Shown here piece by piece: positions 1-8,519 of a stretch of DNA of 64,000 bases. The notes beneath the pieces are model-generated. The model did no database searches and was not told the DNA's origin. It saw only the letters and a program-made list of their open reading frames with translations. The stretch comes from JAVVHE01 sp038238915 (GTDB lineage Bacteria > Pseudomonadota > Alphaproteobacteria > Sphingomonadales > Sphingomonadaceae), in the NCBI GenBank assembly GCA_038238915.1, contig JBBSFH010000001.1, forward strand, positions 1-64,000. Direction: 5' to 3'. Position 1 is the first letter of the stretch; every line of letters begins with the position of its first letter. The translations under genes were made by a program, and so were the position numbers.

Positions 1-44
1 GCCGCAACCCGCTCGCGCAAGTCCTGCGAATACGCCCTCGCCAT
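1..44 (-). mobile_element. IS630-family transposase, N-terminal end only (runs off the left edge)
   Basis: A minus-strand reading frame starts with ATG at 44 and runs off the window. Its first 14 residues read MARAYSQDLRERVA. This matches the opening of IS630-family transposases (MAR-x-YS-x-DLRERV), which begins a helix-turn-helix DNA-binding domain. Only this start is visible, so whether the DDE catalytic domain is intact cannot be judged. The 120 bases to the right are probably the end of the element. The call rests on a short but characteristic motif. Confidence 0.6.
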
Positions 45-71
45 CCCATGCCGGCCTCCGTCCCCGGCCAG

Positions 72-124
72 CCGCTTGAATCAGATCACCCCGCGCTTGG
101 GAATCCCCCAAACGATTCAAGCGG
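72..124. repeat. 11-bp inverted repeat beside the IS630 start
   Basis: CCGCTTGAATC (72-82) is the exact reverse complement of GATTCAAGCGG (114-124), separated by 31 bases. It lies just upstream of the transposase start and could be a terminal or sub-terminal part of the insertion sequence. The element boundary itself (IS630 elements duplicate a TA) is not resolved. Nothing else is seen between 50 and 166. Confidence 0.4.
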
Positions 125-166
125 GACGAGTCAGACTCTAGACCCGCTGGACTGCCATCGATCGCC

Positions 167-1114
167 TCAGCGCGGCAGCAACTCGAACTTGAGCAGCAGC
201 GTGCGCTGGAGCGGCGAGAAATTGTCGTCGCTCGCTATATAAACGAACGTGCGGTCGCCGGAGTGGCGTACCGCGACCGCTTCCATATTGTCGATCGAAA
301 GCGGCCAGCCCAGCATCGCTATTTGGCGCGGCTTGCCTAGCGCCAGATGCGCCGCATCGACCGGGACGAGCGCGAGCGAAGCGGCGACGCCCATGGTGGG
401 CGAGATACGGCGGCTCAAAACAAGCACGTGGGTATCGTCGAGCGCGGCGGCATCGGTGGGTTGGAAGCCCTCGGGTGGTTTGTAAGCGATCCTGCCATAG
501 GTAGTGCTGAGCGCGCCGCCGCCCTGGAGGATGCCGTTCCAGCCGTTGGGCCCCGCATCCTCGGCCAGAAAAAGCCAGAGCGCGCCGACGCGCGCGATTG
601 CGGAAACGCCGCCCGCAGGGGGCAAATGCTGCAGCCAATCGGGATCGGGGAACGCGCGCGCGCGCGGTCGGCCTTCATCGGGATCGAAGCGCCAGACGCG
701 CGGATTGCGCTGGAACGTCACCACGCGCGAGCCATCGGTATCGAGTTCCAGCCCCGAGGCGAGCGATTCAAAGCGCGATTTGAGCCGCCGCCCGGTGAGA
801 TCGGCCATGGCCGCAATCGTGACCGGACCGACGCCCACCAACTTATCGCCGTTTTCGGCCAGCGTCAGCGTTATCCAGCTGCCCTCTTCGGTCACGGCTT
901 GCAGGCGACCATCGGCGAGGAGGCGCATTCCCGAAATGCCGCCGAAACGGCGATCGCGCGAGGCGAGTTCGAGGCCACCCAGATAGCGCAGCGCACCGAC
1001 GCGGTCGTGCGCGGGGTCGTTTGGATCGAGCGCGATGGCGCGCGCGGTAACCGCGATCGGTGCGGGCTCGGTCTCGGGGGCCATACGGTAGGCGGCGAGC
1101 GCAAGCGCGGCCAT
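167..1114 (-). CDS. Esterase-like activity of phytase family protein
   Basis: A 315-residue protein. A short hydrophobic N-terminus (MAALALAAYRM) is followed by a region rich in small strands, with phrases such as LGGLELASRDRRFGGISG and DNMEAVAVR. These are typical of the phytase-like beta-propeller family (PF13449). The family is widespread in sphingomonads, predicted exported, and its true substrate is not established. The ATG at 1114 is chosen because it follows the thiolase stop (1141-1143) by 26 bases and gives an export-type N-terminus; a longer frame upstream only shadows the thiolase. It lies directly downstream of the thiolase on the same strand and is probably co-transcribed. Confidence 0.75.
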   Translation of the reverse strand: MAALALAAYRMAPETEPAPIAVTARAIALDPNDPAHDRVGALRYLGGLELASRDRRFGGISGMRLLADGRLQAVTEEGSWITLTLAENGDKLVGVGPVTIAAMADLTGRRLKSRFESLASGLELDTDGSRVVTFQRNPRVWRFDPDEGRPRARAFPDPDWLQHLPPAGGVSAIARVGALWLFLAEDAGPNGWNGILQGGGALSTTYGRIAYKPPEGFQPTDAAALDDTHVLVLSRRISPTMGVAASLALVPVDAAHLALGKPRQIAMLGWPLSIDNMEAVAVRHSGDRTFVYIASDDNFSPLQRTLLLKFELLPR

Positions 1115-1140
1115 CAGCGCGAAGGCGAGGCGTGCGCGGC

Positions 1141-2325
1141 TCAGAGGCGCTCGACCGCCATCGCGGTCGCCTCGCCGCCGCCGATGCAGAGCGCCGCCAC
1201 GCCACGCTTGCCGCCGGTGGCTTCGAGCGCGGCGAGGAGCGTGACGAGGATGCGCGCGCCCGATGCACCGATAGGATGGCCCAGAGCGGTCGCGCCGCCG
1301 TGGATATTCGTGCGCGCGGGATCGAGGCCGAGATCGCGGATCGCCGCCATCGCGACGACGGCGAACGCCTCGTTGATCTCGAACAGGTCCACGTCGGCGG
1401 CGGTCCATCCGGTTTTGGCGAACAGCTTCTGGATCGCACCGATGGGGGCGGTGCTGAACTTGGCCGGAGCAGCCGCGTGGGTGGCGTGGCCGACGATGCG
1501 CGCGATGGGCTGGAGACCCTGCGCCTCTGCGTGCGCGGCACGGGTGAGCACCAGCGCGGCGGCGCCATCGCTGATCGAGGATGCGTTGGCGGCGGTAACC
1601 GTACCGTCCTTGGCGAACGCGGGCTTGAGCGTGGGGATTTTCTCGGGCCGCGCCTTTCCCGGCTGTTCGTCGATGGCGACCGTGATTTCGCCGCCCTTGC
1701 CTGCGACGGTCACCGGCGCGATTTCGCCTGCGAACGCGCCACTTTCGATGGCAGCCTTGGCGCGCGACAGGCTGGTGAGCGCGTATTCGTCCTGCGCAAC
1801 GCGGGTGAACTGGTAATCACGCGCAGTCTCCTCGGCGAAACTGCCCATCAGGCGGCCGGGTTCGTAGGCGTCTTCCAGACCATCGAGGAACATCGAATCC
1901 TTGATTTCGCCGTGGCCCATGCGCAAGCCGCCGCGCGCCTTGGCGAGAAGATACGGCGCGTTGGTCATGCTCTCCATGCCGCCCGCGATCAGAATGTCCG
2001 CCGAATGCGCGATCAGCCGATCATGCGCGTCCATCACCGCCTGCATGCCGCTGCCGCACATCTTGTTGACGGTGGCGCCATGGGTCGTCTCGGGGAGCCC
2101 GGCTTTCAGGATCGCCTGGCGCGCGGGTGCCTGGCCCTGTCCCGCCATCAGCACGTTGCCCATGATCCCGCCTTCGACCTGCTCGGCCGCGATGTTCGCT
2201 GCGGCGACAGCGGCACGGATTGCGACTGCGCCGAGATCGGAGGCGGAGAGCGAGGCAAAATCGCCCTGGAAGCCACCCATCGGAGTGCGCTTGGCGGCGA
2301 GGATGACGACGGGGTCGAGGGGCAT
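1141..2325 (-). CDS. Acetyl-CoA C-acyltransferase (thiolase)
   Basis: A 394-residue thiolase, the usual length for the family. It condenses two acyl-CoA molecules or cleaves a 3-oxoacyl-CoA. The nucleophile is Cys90 in NKMCGSGMQA, the active-site His350 is in GHPIGASG, and the second Cys380 is in CIGGGEA. The NEAF motif is also present. ATG at 2325 begins MPLDPVVILAAKRTP, the normal thiolase N-terminus. Whether it acts in fatty-acid degradation, ketone metabolism or polyhydroxyalkanoate supply cannot be told, since no phaB or phaC is nearby. Confidence 0.92.
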   Translation of the reverse strand: MPLDPVVILAAKRTPMGGFQGDFASLSASDLGAVAIRAAVAAANIAAEQVEGGIMGNVLMAGQGQAPARQAILKAGLPETTHGATVNKMCGSGMQAVMDAHDRLIAHSADILIAGGMESMTNAPYLLAKARGGLRMGHGEIKDSMFLDGLEDAYEPGRLMGSFAEETARDYQFTRVAQDEYALTSLSRAKAAIESGAFAGEIAPVTVAGKGGEITVAIDEQPGKARPEKIPTLKPAFAKDGTVTAANASSISDGAAALVLTRAAHAEAQGLQPIARIVGHATHAAAPAKFSTAPIGAIQKLFAKTGWTAADVDLFEINEAFAVVAMAAIRDLGLDPARTNIHGGATALGHPIGASGARILVTLLAALEATGGKRGVAALCIGGGEATAMAVERL

Positions 2326-2428
2326 GCGGCTCTCCGGGCGGGCGTATGGGGGAGGTAGCGGGTTGAGGCAAAGCTTCCAACCCGTCGAGTGTTGGGAGTT
2401 GGTGCGCGGGCGACTAGATGGGGCTCCG

Positions 2429-3169
2429 ATGAAGCAGCTCCTCCTCAGCATCCACGATGTCACTCCCGCGCACGCCGAGCGCATCTCCCGGCTGGAGGCG
2501 CAGCTCGCTGCGGTCACCGGAGGATCGTCAACCTACGCGATGCTTGTCGTTCCTGATTTCCACGGCCGTGCCCCCATCGCGGGAGACCACGCTTTCCACG
2601 CTTGGCTGCGCGCGCGCGCGGACGCGGGCGTCGAGATGCTGCTGCATGGTTGGTTCCACCGCGACCAGAGCGAGCACAGCGGCGCGGCAGCATGGAAGGC
2701 CCGGCACATGACGGCGGGCGAAGGCGAGTTCCTTGGCCTTTCGCTGGCCGATGCGCGGTCGCGGCTAAAGGACGGGCGCAAGCTGCTCGAAGATGTCCTC
2801 GGCCGCGCGATTACCGGCTTCGTCGCGCCCGCGTGGCTGTACGGCGAAGGCGCGCGCGCGGCGCTGGCGGCCGAGGGTTTCGCTGTAGCGGAGGATCACG
2901 TGCGCGTATGGTCCCCCGCCAGCGGCGCGGTGCTGGCCAAGGGGCCGGTGGTCAGTTACGCGAGCCGATCGCGCAGCCGCATTCTCTCGTCGCTGGCGTG
3001 GTCCCGGATCGCCACGACTGCGCTCGCGGGGCTGCAAACGGTCCGCCTCGCGCTCCATCCGCACGATGTGGATGTGCCCGCGCTGGGCGACGAATCACGC
3101 CGGGCGATACAGCACTTCCTCCGGCATCGCCGACTCGGACGTTACGACGGCCTGCTGGCGCGGACGTAG
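2429..3169 (+). CDS. DUF2334 polysaccharide-deacetylase-like protein
   Basis: A 246-residue protein opening MKQLLLSIHDVTPAHAERI. The IHDVTP motif and the later HGW (LLHGWFHRD) and HPHD segments are hallmarks of the DUF2334 branch of the carbohydrate esterase/deacetylase fold. The Asp and His residues probably bind a metal. There is no signal peptide, so it is likely cytoplasmic. Its last 25 codons overlap the 3' end of the convergent glycosyltransferase gene. The adjacent glycosyltransferase suggests a glycolipid or exopolysaccharide role, but the substrate is unknown. Confidence 0.8.
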   Translation: MKQLLLSIHDVTPAHAERISRLEAQLAAVTGGSSTYAMLVVPDFHGRAPIAGDHAFHAWLRARADAGVEMLLHGWFHRDQSEHSGAAAWKARHMTAGEGEFLGLSLADARSRLKDGRKLLEDVLGRAITGFVAPAWLYGEGARAALAAEGFAVAEDHVRVWSPASGAVLAKGPVVSYASRSRSRILSSLAWSRIATTALAGLQTVRLALHPHDVDVPALGDESRRAIQHFLRHRRLGRYDGLLART

Positions 3170-4339
3170 CCGACCCGCCTTGTAATCGCGCGAGAGCTGG
3201 CCGTAGATTTCGAACAGGCGGCTGAAGTGATCGCGCGCGGTGCCGAGTGCGTGGCCAGCCTTGGCCGCCTCGACCGACATCGCCTCGCGGTCGCGCGCCT
3301 GGAAACGGATCACTGCGGCACGCGCGCCCTTGCGGTCTCCCGAACGGTAGAATTCGGCGAACGCAGGCTTGCCCATTTCCACTGTCCCGCCGGTATCGGG
3401 CACGATCAGCGGCAGACCCGACGCAAGCGCTTCGGCCACCGCAAGCCCGAACGTCTCCGAACCCGAACCATGGATCAGCCCGTCCGCCGACGCGAGCATC
3501 TTCGCGATCCGTGCGCGCTCGACGATGCGCCCCGCCACGTGGACGTGCGTATGCTTGGCTGCGGCACGCTCGACATCGGGCCGTGCAACCCCGTCGCCGA
3601 TCAGGAACAGTCCGATCGGCTTGGCCAGTCCTTCGGGAATTGTGGAACGCATGATCGAGGGCCAGCGTTTTTCGGGATGGTGGCGGCCCATCCCGATGAA
3701 AAGCATCGCATCTTCGGGCATCCCACAGGCCGCGAGCATCTCGCGCCGCAGATCGAGATCGCGCAGCGAAGGATCGAACGCGGAAACATCGACGCCCAGC
3801 GGTGCCACCGCTGGACGGCGCATTCCGTAGCGCATCATCCGCTGCTGCAACCACGTTCCCGAGACGACCATCGTATCGAACCGCTTGTCGAGCGCGCGCA
3901 TTTGCGCCCAGAACCAGTAGCACAACCGATCGATTGTCTGTTCGGACAGGATCCCCGCGAACCAGCGGTAGGGGTAGGCCGCAACCGGATCGCTGTGCAG
4001 AAAGTGCGCTTTCGCGGCATCGCCCTGCCACGCCGATACGATCCATGCGGCAGTCCAGGGCGAGCTGGCTTCGACAACATCGGGCTTTTCCGCATCGAGG
4101 ATCGCGTGGATGTGTTTGAAATTCCAGAACAGGCGGTAATTCTTGTCCGCAATCAGCGTCTGCGCAGGCACCCAGATCACCCGGCCGCCCGGCCGCTGTT
4201 CGACCTTGTATTCAGAGCCGGGCGCGATGACAACGACATCGTGGCCGAGTGACGCGCCGATCGCCATCTTCTGATCGATATACGTCCGCACGCCGCCGCC
4301 GGTGAGCGTGTAGAATTCGGCGACATCCACCAGTTTCAT
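3095..4339 (-). CDS. Glycosyltransferase family 4 (GT-B fold)
   Basis: A 414-residue protein. The N-terminal half has the acceptor-side signature TLTGGGVRTYID. The C-terminal half carries the GT4 donor-binding motif HGSGSETFGLAVAEALASG, with the E-x7-E pair that holds the nucleotide sugar. FIGMGRHHPEKRW marks the start of the second Rossmann domain. ATG at 4339 is the natural start. It heads leftward from a group with a DUF2141 gene, a membrane protein and a family-2 glycosyltransferase, all on the minus strand, suggesting a small glycoconjugate locus. The sugar specificity cannot be assigned. Confidence 0.9.
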   Translation of the reverse strand: MKLVDVAEFYTLTGGGVRTYIDQKMAIGASLGHDVVVIAPGSEYKVEQRPGGRVIWVPAQTLIADKNYRLFWNFKHIHAILDAEKPDVVEASSPWTAAWIVSAWQGDAAKAHFLHSDPVAAYPYRWFAGILSEQTIDRLCYWFWAQMRALDKRFDTMVVSGTWLQQRMMRYGMRRPAVAPLGVDVSAFDPSLRDLDLRREMLAACGMPEDAMLFIGMGRHHPEKRWPSIMRSTIPEGLAKPIGLFLIGDGVARPDVERAAAKHTHVHVAGRIVERARIAKMLASADGLIHGSGSETFGLAVAEALASGLPLIVPDTGGTVEMGKPAFAEFYRSGDRKGARAAVIRFQARDREAMSVEAAKAGHALGTARDHFSRLFEIYGQLSRDYKAGRLRPRQQAVVTSESAMPEEVLYRPA

Positions 4340-4349
4340 GCGGCCTGCC

Positions 4350-4892
4350 TCAATTGGGATCTCCGTCGATGGGGTGCTTGACTGGACCGACCTGGAAGAA
4401 GCCGTGCAGATACTGGATCGTGATCCGCGTACGGTTCAGCCCCGGAGCGATCGTGATCCACGCCTTGCTCGCAGGAGGCTTGCTGTAGCTCAGTTTGGGA
4501 TCGCCAGGGAAGCCGATCCCATCGGTGAACGGGCTGAACTTTTGCGTGTCCTGACGATCATGAACCACGGCAAGCGAATAGCGCGCTGGAGCGGGAATGC
4601 CCATGCACACATACGTCGGGCCGGGGCCTGCCGGGACTTTGAGGACGATCCGCCGGAAAGTCTCGCCTGCCGCGATCATCTTGTTCTTGTCGCCGAGGAA
4701 CTCGGGATCGCGGTCGGGATAAAGCTCGACCCTTAGCGAACCCGCGCGATCCTTCAGACCAACGATCTTGACCAGCAGTGCCGGAGCGGGCGCGTCCGCG
4801 CGACACAGCGCGGTTTCCCCCAGAATATTGCGCGGTTGCGCCGCTGCGGGAACGGCGGCGAAAACGGCAAGCAGCAGCAGCGCGCGCTTCAT
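4350..4892 (-). CDS. DUF2141 secreted protein
   Basis: A 180-residue protein. It has a clear signal peptide (MKRALLLLAVFAAVPAAAQ, cleavage after AAA or AQ) followed by a single DUF2141 domain. Supporting phrases are GSLRVELYPDRDPEF, YSLAVVHDRQDTQKF and FTDGIGFPGDPK. The family is periplasmic or exported and has no established function. The start overlaps the stop of the upstream membrane-protein gene by ATGA, so the two are translationally coupled. The stop lies 10 bases before the glycosyltransferase start, so all three genes are probably one operon. Confidence 0.85.
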   Translation of the reverse strand: MKRALLLLAVFAAVPAAAQPRNILGETALCRADAPAPALLVKIVGLKDRAGSLRVELYPDRDPEFLGDKNKMIAAGETFRRIVLKVPAGPGPTYVCMGIPAPARYSLAVVHDRQDTQKFSPFTDGIGFPGDPKLSYSKPPASKAWITIAPGLNRTRITIQYLHGFFQVGPVKHPIDGDPN

Positions 4893-5821
4893 GCCGCCAC
4901 CCGGCGTGTGGGCGTGACTCCCGGGATCGCGCCGATCAGCGCGACCGCAAGGTGCGCCACCAGCGTCATAGCGCTCACTAGCGCAAGAATCGCGGCGACG
5001 TCGCGGCCGGAATGGCCGAGCGCGAGGATGGCAAGGTTCACGAACAACAGATCCTTCTGCGGCAGGAAAGGCAGACGCGCGATGAAGTTGCGCCAGGCCG
5101 CGAGCGTGAGCCACAGCGCGAGACCGTGGCCGGGCAGCGCGACGCTCCACAGCGCCATCATCATCATCACGCCCGTCACCAGACGCAGCGTGTGCATCGC
5201 CGCGATAAACGCGCGCGTGCGTGGCGGGAGGCTGAACAGCTTGGGCTTGATCAACAGGAACAGCGTCACCGCCAGCAGGAACGCCATCGCGCCGAGCATC
5301 GCGGGGCCGCGCGCAGCGGACGCCGCACTGGCAAGCCTGACGCCATCGGCAAGCAGCAGTGTTGCGCCGAGCAGTGCGAGCGTCCCCAGATTGCTGACGA
5401 TGCCCGACAGGATGTTCACATCCTTGACCACCTGCAACGGTGTGTATCGGCTGCTCGCGTGGCTGTTCGCCCACCACACCGCGTAAGCCTCTCCGCTGTA
5501 GCCGAACAGCGCCTCGTTCATCACGCGCTTGCGGAAGAAGACGGGTGCCACATCGACGCCGACGTTCCACAGCCGACGGTAGATGATGATCTCGGTGGCG
5601 ATCGGCCCGATGTAGGATCCAGCAAACAAAAGGTAGAATAACCGCGAGGATGGCCACACGCGCGCGATCGTGTCCCAGCCGATCGCGCGGACCTGGATCA
5701 CGAGCAGGATAACCATGAGCAGGCCGAGCGCGGCAGGGATCAGCCGCGCGGCGCGCGCCACGGCGGGAATGCGCGCCAGGGCGACGACGCGCGCCGTTGC
5801 CCCCGCGATGAGTGACGCCAA
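4889..5821 (-). CDS. Multi-pass integral membrane protein, function unknown
   Basis: A 310-residue protein with roughly seven hydrophobic segments, for example AALGLLMVILLVIQV near the N-terminus and ILALVSAMTLVAHLAVALIG at the C-terminus. The general layout, with arginines between helices and a flanking glycosyltransferase pair, resembles flippase-like or lysylphosphatidylglycerol-synthase-like membrane proteins seen in glycolipid loci. I see no diagnostic motif, so this is only a guess from context. It overlaps the downstream DUF2141 gene by 4 nt. Confidence 0.7.
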   Translation of the reverse strand: MASLIAGATARVVALARIPAVARAARLIPAALGLLMVILLVIQVRAIGWDTIARVWPSSRLFYLLFAGSYIGPIATEIIIYRRLWNVGVDVAPVFFRKRVMNEALFGYSGEAYAVWWANSHASSRYTPLQVVKDVNILSGIVSNLGTLALLGATLLLADGVRLASAASAARGPAMLGAMAFLLAVTLFLLIKPKLFSLPPRTRAFIAAMHTLRLVTGVMMMMALWSVALPGHGLALWLTLAAWRNFIARLPFLPQKDLLFVNLAILALGHSGRDVAAILALVSAMTLVAHLAVALIGAIPGVTPTRRVAA

Positions 5822-5888
5822 GTGTGGTTCGCCTCGTCCGGTTAAGATCGAGGATCGACCATGGAGCCGAATAACGGCCGAATGAAGG

Positions 5889-6689
5889 TCAGGCAGTTTG
5901 CGGCGTCACTTCCCACGGGCGCTCGCGCAGCTTGGTATCGAGTTGTCCGCGCGCTTCGAACCGCGGCTTCAGGAATTTGTGGAAGAAAGGCCGTTTGTCG
6001 CGGATCGGCGCGAAATGGTAGAGAAGTCGCTCGCCCAGCGTCCAGCGCACCGATTTGCGATCGGTGCGCCGGTCCGAAGAGATGCACCAGAGCTTGGGTT
6101 CATAAACCTGATGGCCGAGCCGCAGCACGCGGCTCATCAGTTCATGATCCTTCAGCACATAGGGCCAGATCTCGGGATCGTAGCCGCCCGCCTTGCGCAG
6201 CGCGGCAGTACGGAACGTGTGCCCCGCCCCGCTCGTGTGGTTTTGCTGCGGCCAGACCCTCGCGGCAGTGAGCCAGTGCCAGGTGTTGAACTTGTCCCGA
6301 AAACGGCCGTGATCGCGCGCGTGCCGAAGATAGCCCATCGCAGCGACGCAATCCGGCCCTGCGCGGTCGTACATCCCCGTGGCGTATTCAAGATAGTGGC
6401 CGGGGTAAAAGGTATCCGCGTCGCACACCGCAACGAACTCGGTGCGCACCGCAGCGAGGCCACGACGCAGCGCGTGCACCTGCCCGGGGCGCGGCTCGCG
6501 CAGATAGGTGACTGCAAGCTCGGGATAGGCTGCCATCTCGTGGCGACACACCGCTTCACTGCCATCGGTCGAACCATTATCGACCAGAATCAGATGCACG
6601 TCGCGCAGCGACTGCAGAGCGATAGAATGCAGCGTGACGGCGATTTCGGCCGTCTCGTTGAAATAGGGCACGACGACCGACCACCGCAT
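5889..6689 (-). CDS. Glycosyltransferase family 2 (GT-A fold)
   Basis: A 266-residue enzyme that probably transfers a sugar from a nucleotide donor. The N-terminus MRWSVVVPYFNETAEI and the segment LILVDNGSTDGS are the classic GT2 nucleotide-binding elements, and VCDADTF supplies the metal-binding DxD. There is no transmembrane segment. The gene is 67 bases upstream of the membrane-protein gene on the same strand and may start the operon. The acceptor is unknown. Confidence 0.9.
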   Translation of the reverse strand: MRWSVVVPYFNETAEIAVTLHSIALQSLRDVHLILVDNGSTDGSEAVCRHEMAAYPELAVTYLREPRPGQVHALRRGLAAVRTEFVAVCDADTFYPGHYLEYATGMYDRAGPDCVAAMGYLRHARDHGRFRDKFNTWHWLTAARVWPQQNHTSGAGHTFRTAALRKAGGYDPEIWPYVLKDHELMSRVLRLGHQVYEPKLWCISSDRRTDRKSVRWTLGERLLYHFAPIRDKRPFFHKFLKPRFEARGQLDTKLRERPWEVTPQTA

Positions 6690-6873
6690 ACATCATTCCC
6701 ATCAAGGGCGCGCGTGGCGTTTTCAAGGCGGCCACGTGGCGCTCAATACGGGGCCGACATTTACGTTCCCTTGCGCGTCTTGAGGATGGGGTCGAAGCAG
6801 CAGTTCGCGGGAGAAGCGCACCGGCGCGAACCGATTGCTGTCGTGGCACCGCCTTCTCGCCGCGCCTTGCTAT

Positions 6874-7149
6874 TCAGGCGAGGAGGTTGGCGAGTTCGGG
6901 ATGGTGTTCGAACCAGTCCTTCACGAACGGACAGGCGGGGATGATCTTCAGGCCGCGCTCGGCAGCGCTCTGAATCGCGGCGGCGGTTAGCCGGCCTGCA
7001 ACCCCGTGACCGCGCGCATGGATGGGCACGATCACGTGCGTGAAGGCGATGGTACCGGGGCCAAGATCGTAGCTCACGATCGCCACCCCGCCGCCCTCGG
7101 CGGGGAGTTCGAAGCGGGAGCGTTCGGAGTGATCGACGATTTCGGTCAT
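6874..7149 (-). CDS. Short GNAT-type N-acetyltransferase (YjdJ-like)
   Basis: A 91-residue protein of the small GNAT family (PF14542 type), about half the length of a standard GNAT. The acetyl-CoA pyrophosphate loop region reads IHARGHGVAGRLTAAAI, and the C-terminus IIPACPFVKDWFEHHPE is typical of the YidJ/YjdJ group. ATG at 7149 overlaps the stop of the E2 gene by 4 nt (ATGA), so it is the last gene of the branched-chain dehydrogenase operon. The substrate is unknown. Confidence 0.85.
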   Translation of the reverse strand: MTEIVDHSERSRFELPAEGGGVAIVSYDLGPGTIAFTHVIVPIHARGHGVAGRLTAAAIQSAAERGLKIIPACPFVKDWFEHHPELANLLA

Positions 7150-8519
7150 TCGTCAATGAACAAGGTGGCGGGGTGTTCGAGCATCGCCTTGACCGATTGA
7201 ATAAACGCGGCCGCGTCATAGCCGTCCACCACGCGGTGATCGAAGGATGAACTGAGGTTCATCATGCGGCGGATGGCGATCTGGCCGTGGTGGACCATGG
7301 GGCGCTCGACCATCTTGTTGACGCCGACGATCGCGACTTCGGGATGGTTGATCACCGGCGTGGTAACGATCCCACCGAGTGCGCCGAGCGAGGTGATGGT
7401 GATCGTCGAGCCGCTGAGCTCCTTCGCCGCGGCCTTGCCCGCCTTGGCGGCGGTGGAGAGGCGCGTGATTTCCGCCGCAAGATCCCAGAGCGAGCGCGCC
7501 TCGGCGTTGCGAATCACCGGGACGATCAGGCCGTTCGGCGTCTGCGTGGCTAGCCCCAAATGGACTGCGGCGTGGCGATGGACCTCGCCCGCATCATCGT
7601 CGAAGCGCGCGTTGACCTGGGGGAAGTGCGGGAGGGTGCGGGTAAGTGCTCGGATGAGCAGCGGGAGGAGGGTGAGCTTGCCGCGTTCCTTGGCCGTAGT
7701 GGCGTTGAGGTGCTGGCGGAGCGCCTCGAGTTCGGTAACGTCCACCTCTTCGACATAGGCGAAGTGCGGGATGCGGCGCTTGGCCTCCTGCATCTTCTCG
7801 GCGATCTTGCGGCGCAGGCCGATGATCTTGAGGGTTTGAGTTTCATGGCGTTCGGCCAGCGCCGTTCCCTCTCCCTGCGGCTTCGGCGCCGTCCCTCCCC
7901 CCGGTGGGGGGAGGGTAGTGGCAAGCATACGATCGAGGTCGGCGTGGCGGATGCGGCCGTGGGGGCCGGGGGGGAGCTGGGCCAAATCGATGCCGAGCGC
8001 CTTTGCGCGCGCGCGCACGGCGGGGGCGGCGAGGGGGGCGGGGGCTTGCTCTGCGGTCGCGGTTCCCTCTCCCTGCGGCTGCGCCGCTGTCCCTCCCCCC
8101 GCCTGGGGGAGGGCGGACGTCGTGGCAGGGTCCACCCTCCTCCCGCCGGGGGGAGGGAGATGCGCAGCGGGGCGGAGCGAGGGAGAGGGGTGGGCGGCTT
8201 CGTGCACCCCGGCGTCCGCCTCGACCATCGCCGGGCCGTCGCCCTGCGGCTCGGGCGTGGCACCGATGTCGGCGAACGCGCTCGTCTCGATCACCACCAG
8301 CGCGCTGCCAACGGGCACCATCGCGCCCGCCTCGCCCGCGACTTCGACCACGGTGCCGCTGACGGGCGAGGTCAGTTCGACCGTCGCCTTGTCGGTCATC
8401 ATGTCGACGAGCGGGGCATCCTCCTCGATCACGTCGCCGACCTTCACGCGCCATGCGGCGATCTCGGCCTCGGCGGTGCCCTCGCCGATGTCGGGGAGTT
8501 TGAAGACGAAGCGGGGCAT
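7146..8519 (-). CDS. bkdB: Dihydrolipoamide acyltransferase, E2 of branched-chain 2-oxoacid dehydrogenase
   Basis: A 457-residue E2 core subunit that accepts the acyl group on a swinging lipoyl arm and passes it to CoA. The lipoyl domain spans residues 1-80 with the modified Lys44 in MMTDKATVEL. The peripheral subunit-binding domain is around residues 165-200 (VRARAKALGIDL). The catalytic domain ends with His428 and Asp432 in the HRVVDG motif. ATG at 8519 gives the canonical MPRFVFKLPDIGEG start. Both linkers contain translated copies of a G/C-rich palindromic repeat (residues about 109-158 and 203-222). The start overlaps the preceding small gene by one base (TAATG). No E3 gene is nearby. 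Confidence 0.92.
   Translation of the reverse strand: MPRFVFKLPDIGEGTAEAEIAAWRVKVGDVIEEDAPLVDMMTDKATVELTSPVSGTVVEVAGEAGAMVPVGSALVVIETSAFADIGATPEPQGDGPAMVEADAGVHEAAHPSPSLRPAAHLPPPGGRRVDPATTSALPQAGGGTAAQPQGEGTATAEQAPAPLAAPAVRARAKALGIDLAQLPPGPHGRIRHADLDRMLATTLPPPGGGTAPKPQGEGTALAERHETQTLKIIGLRRKIAEKMQEAKRRIPHFAYVEEVDVTELEALRQHLNATTAKERGKLTLLPLLIRALTRTLPHFPQVNARFDDDAGEVHRHAAVHLGLATQTPNGLIVPVIRNAEARSLWDLAAEITRLSTAAKAGKAAAKELSGSTITITSLGALGGIVTTPVINHPEVAIVGVNKMVERPMVHHGQIAIRRMMNLSSSFDHRVVDGYDAAAFIQSVKAMLEHPATLFIDE
7858..7921. repeat. G/C-rich palindromic repeat inside the E2 gene, copy A
   Basis: This stretch contains a C-run/G-run hairpin (CCCTCCCCCCGGTGGGGGGAGGG) preceded by a conserved tail, TTCCCTCTCCCTGCGG. 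The same unit recurs in direct orientation at about 8059-8116. It is translated as part of the linker between the subunit-binding and catalytic domains of E2. The pattern is that of a dispersed intergenic repeat captured in frame. Confidence 0.7.
8059..8203. repeat. G/C-rich palindromic repeat inside the E2 gene, copies B and C
   Basis: Copy B (about 8059-8116) repeats the TTCCCTCTCCCTGCGG tail and C/G hairpin of copy A. Copy C (about 8129-8203) is a similar unit in the opposite orientation, reading CCGGGGGGAGGGAG and then GCGAGGGAGAGGGGTGG. Together they form a larger inverted structure that encodes the Pro/Gly-rich linker between the lipoyl domain and the subunit-binding domain. Confidence 0.65.

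Noticed and set aside
347..1816. A long plus-strand frame across the phytase-like and thiolase genes
   Set aside because: It is an Arg/Ala-rich shadow of two recognisable minus-strand proteins.
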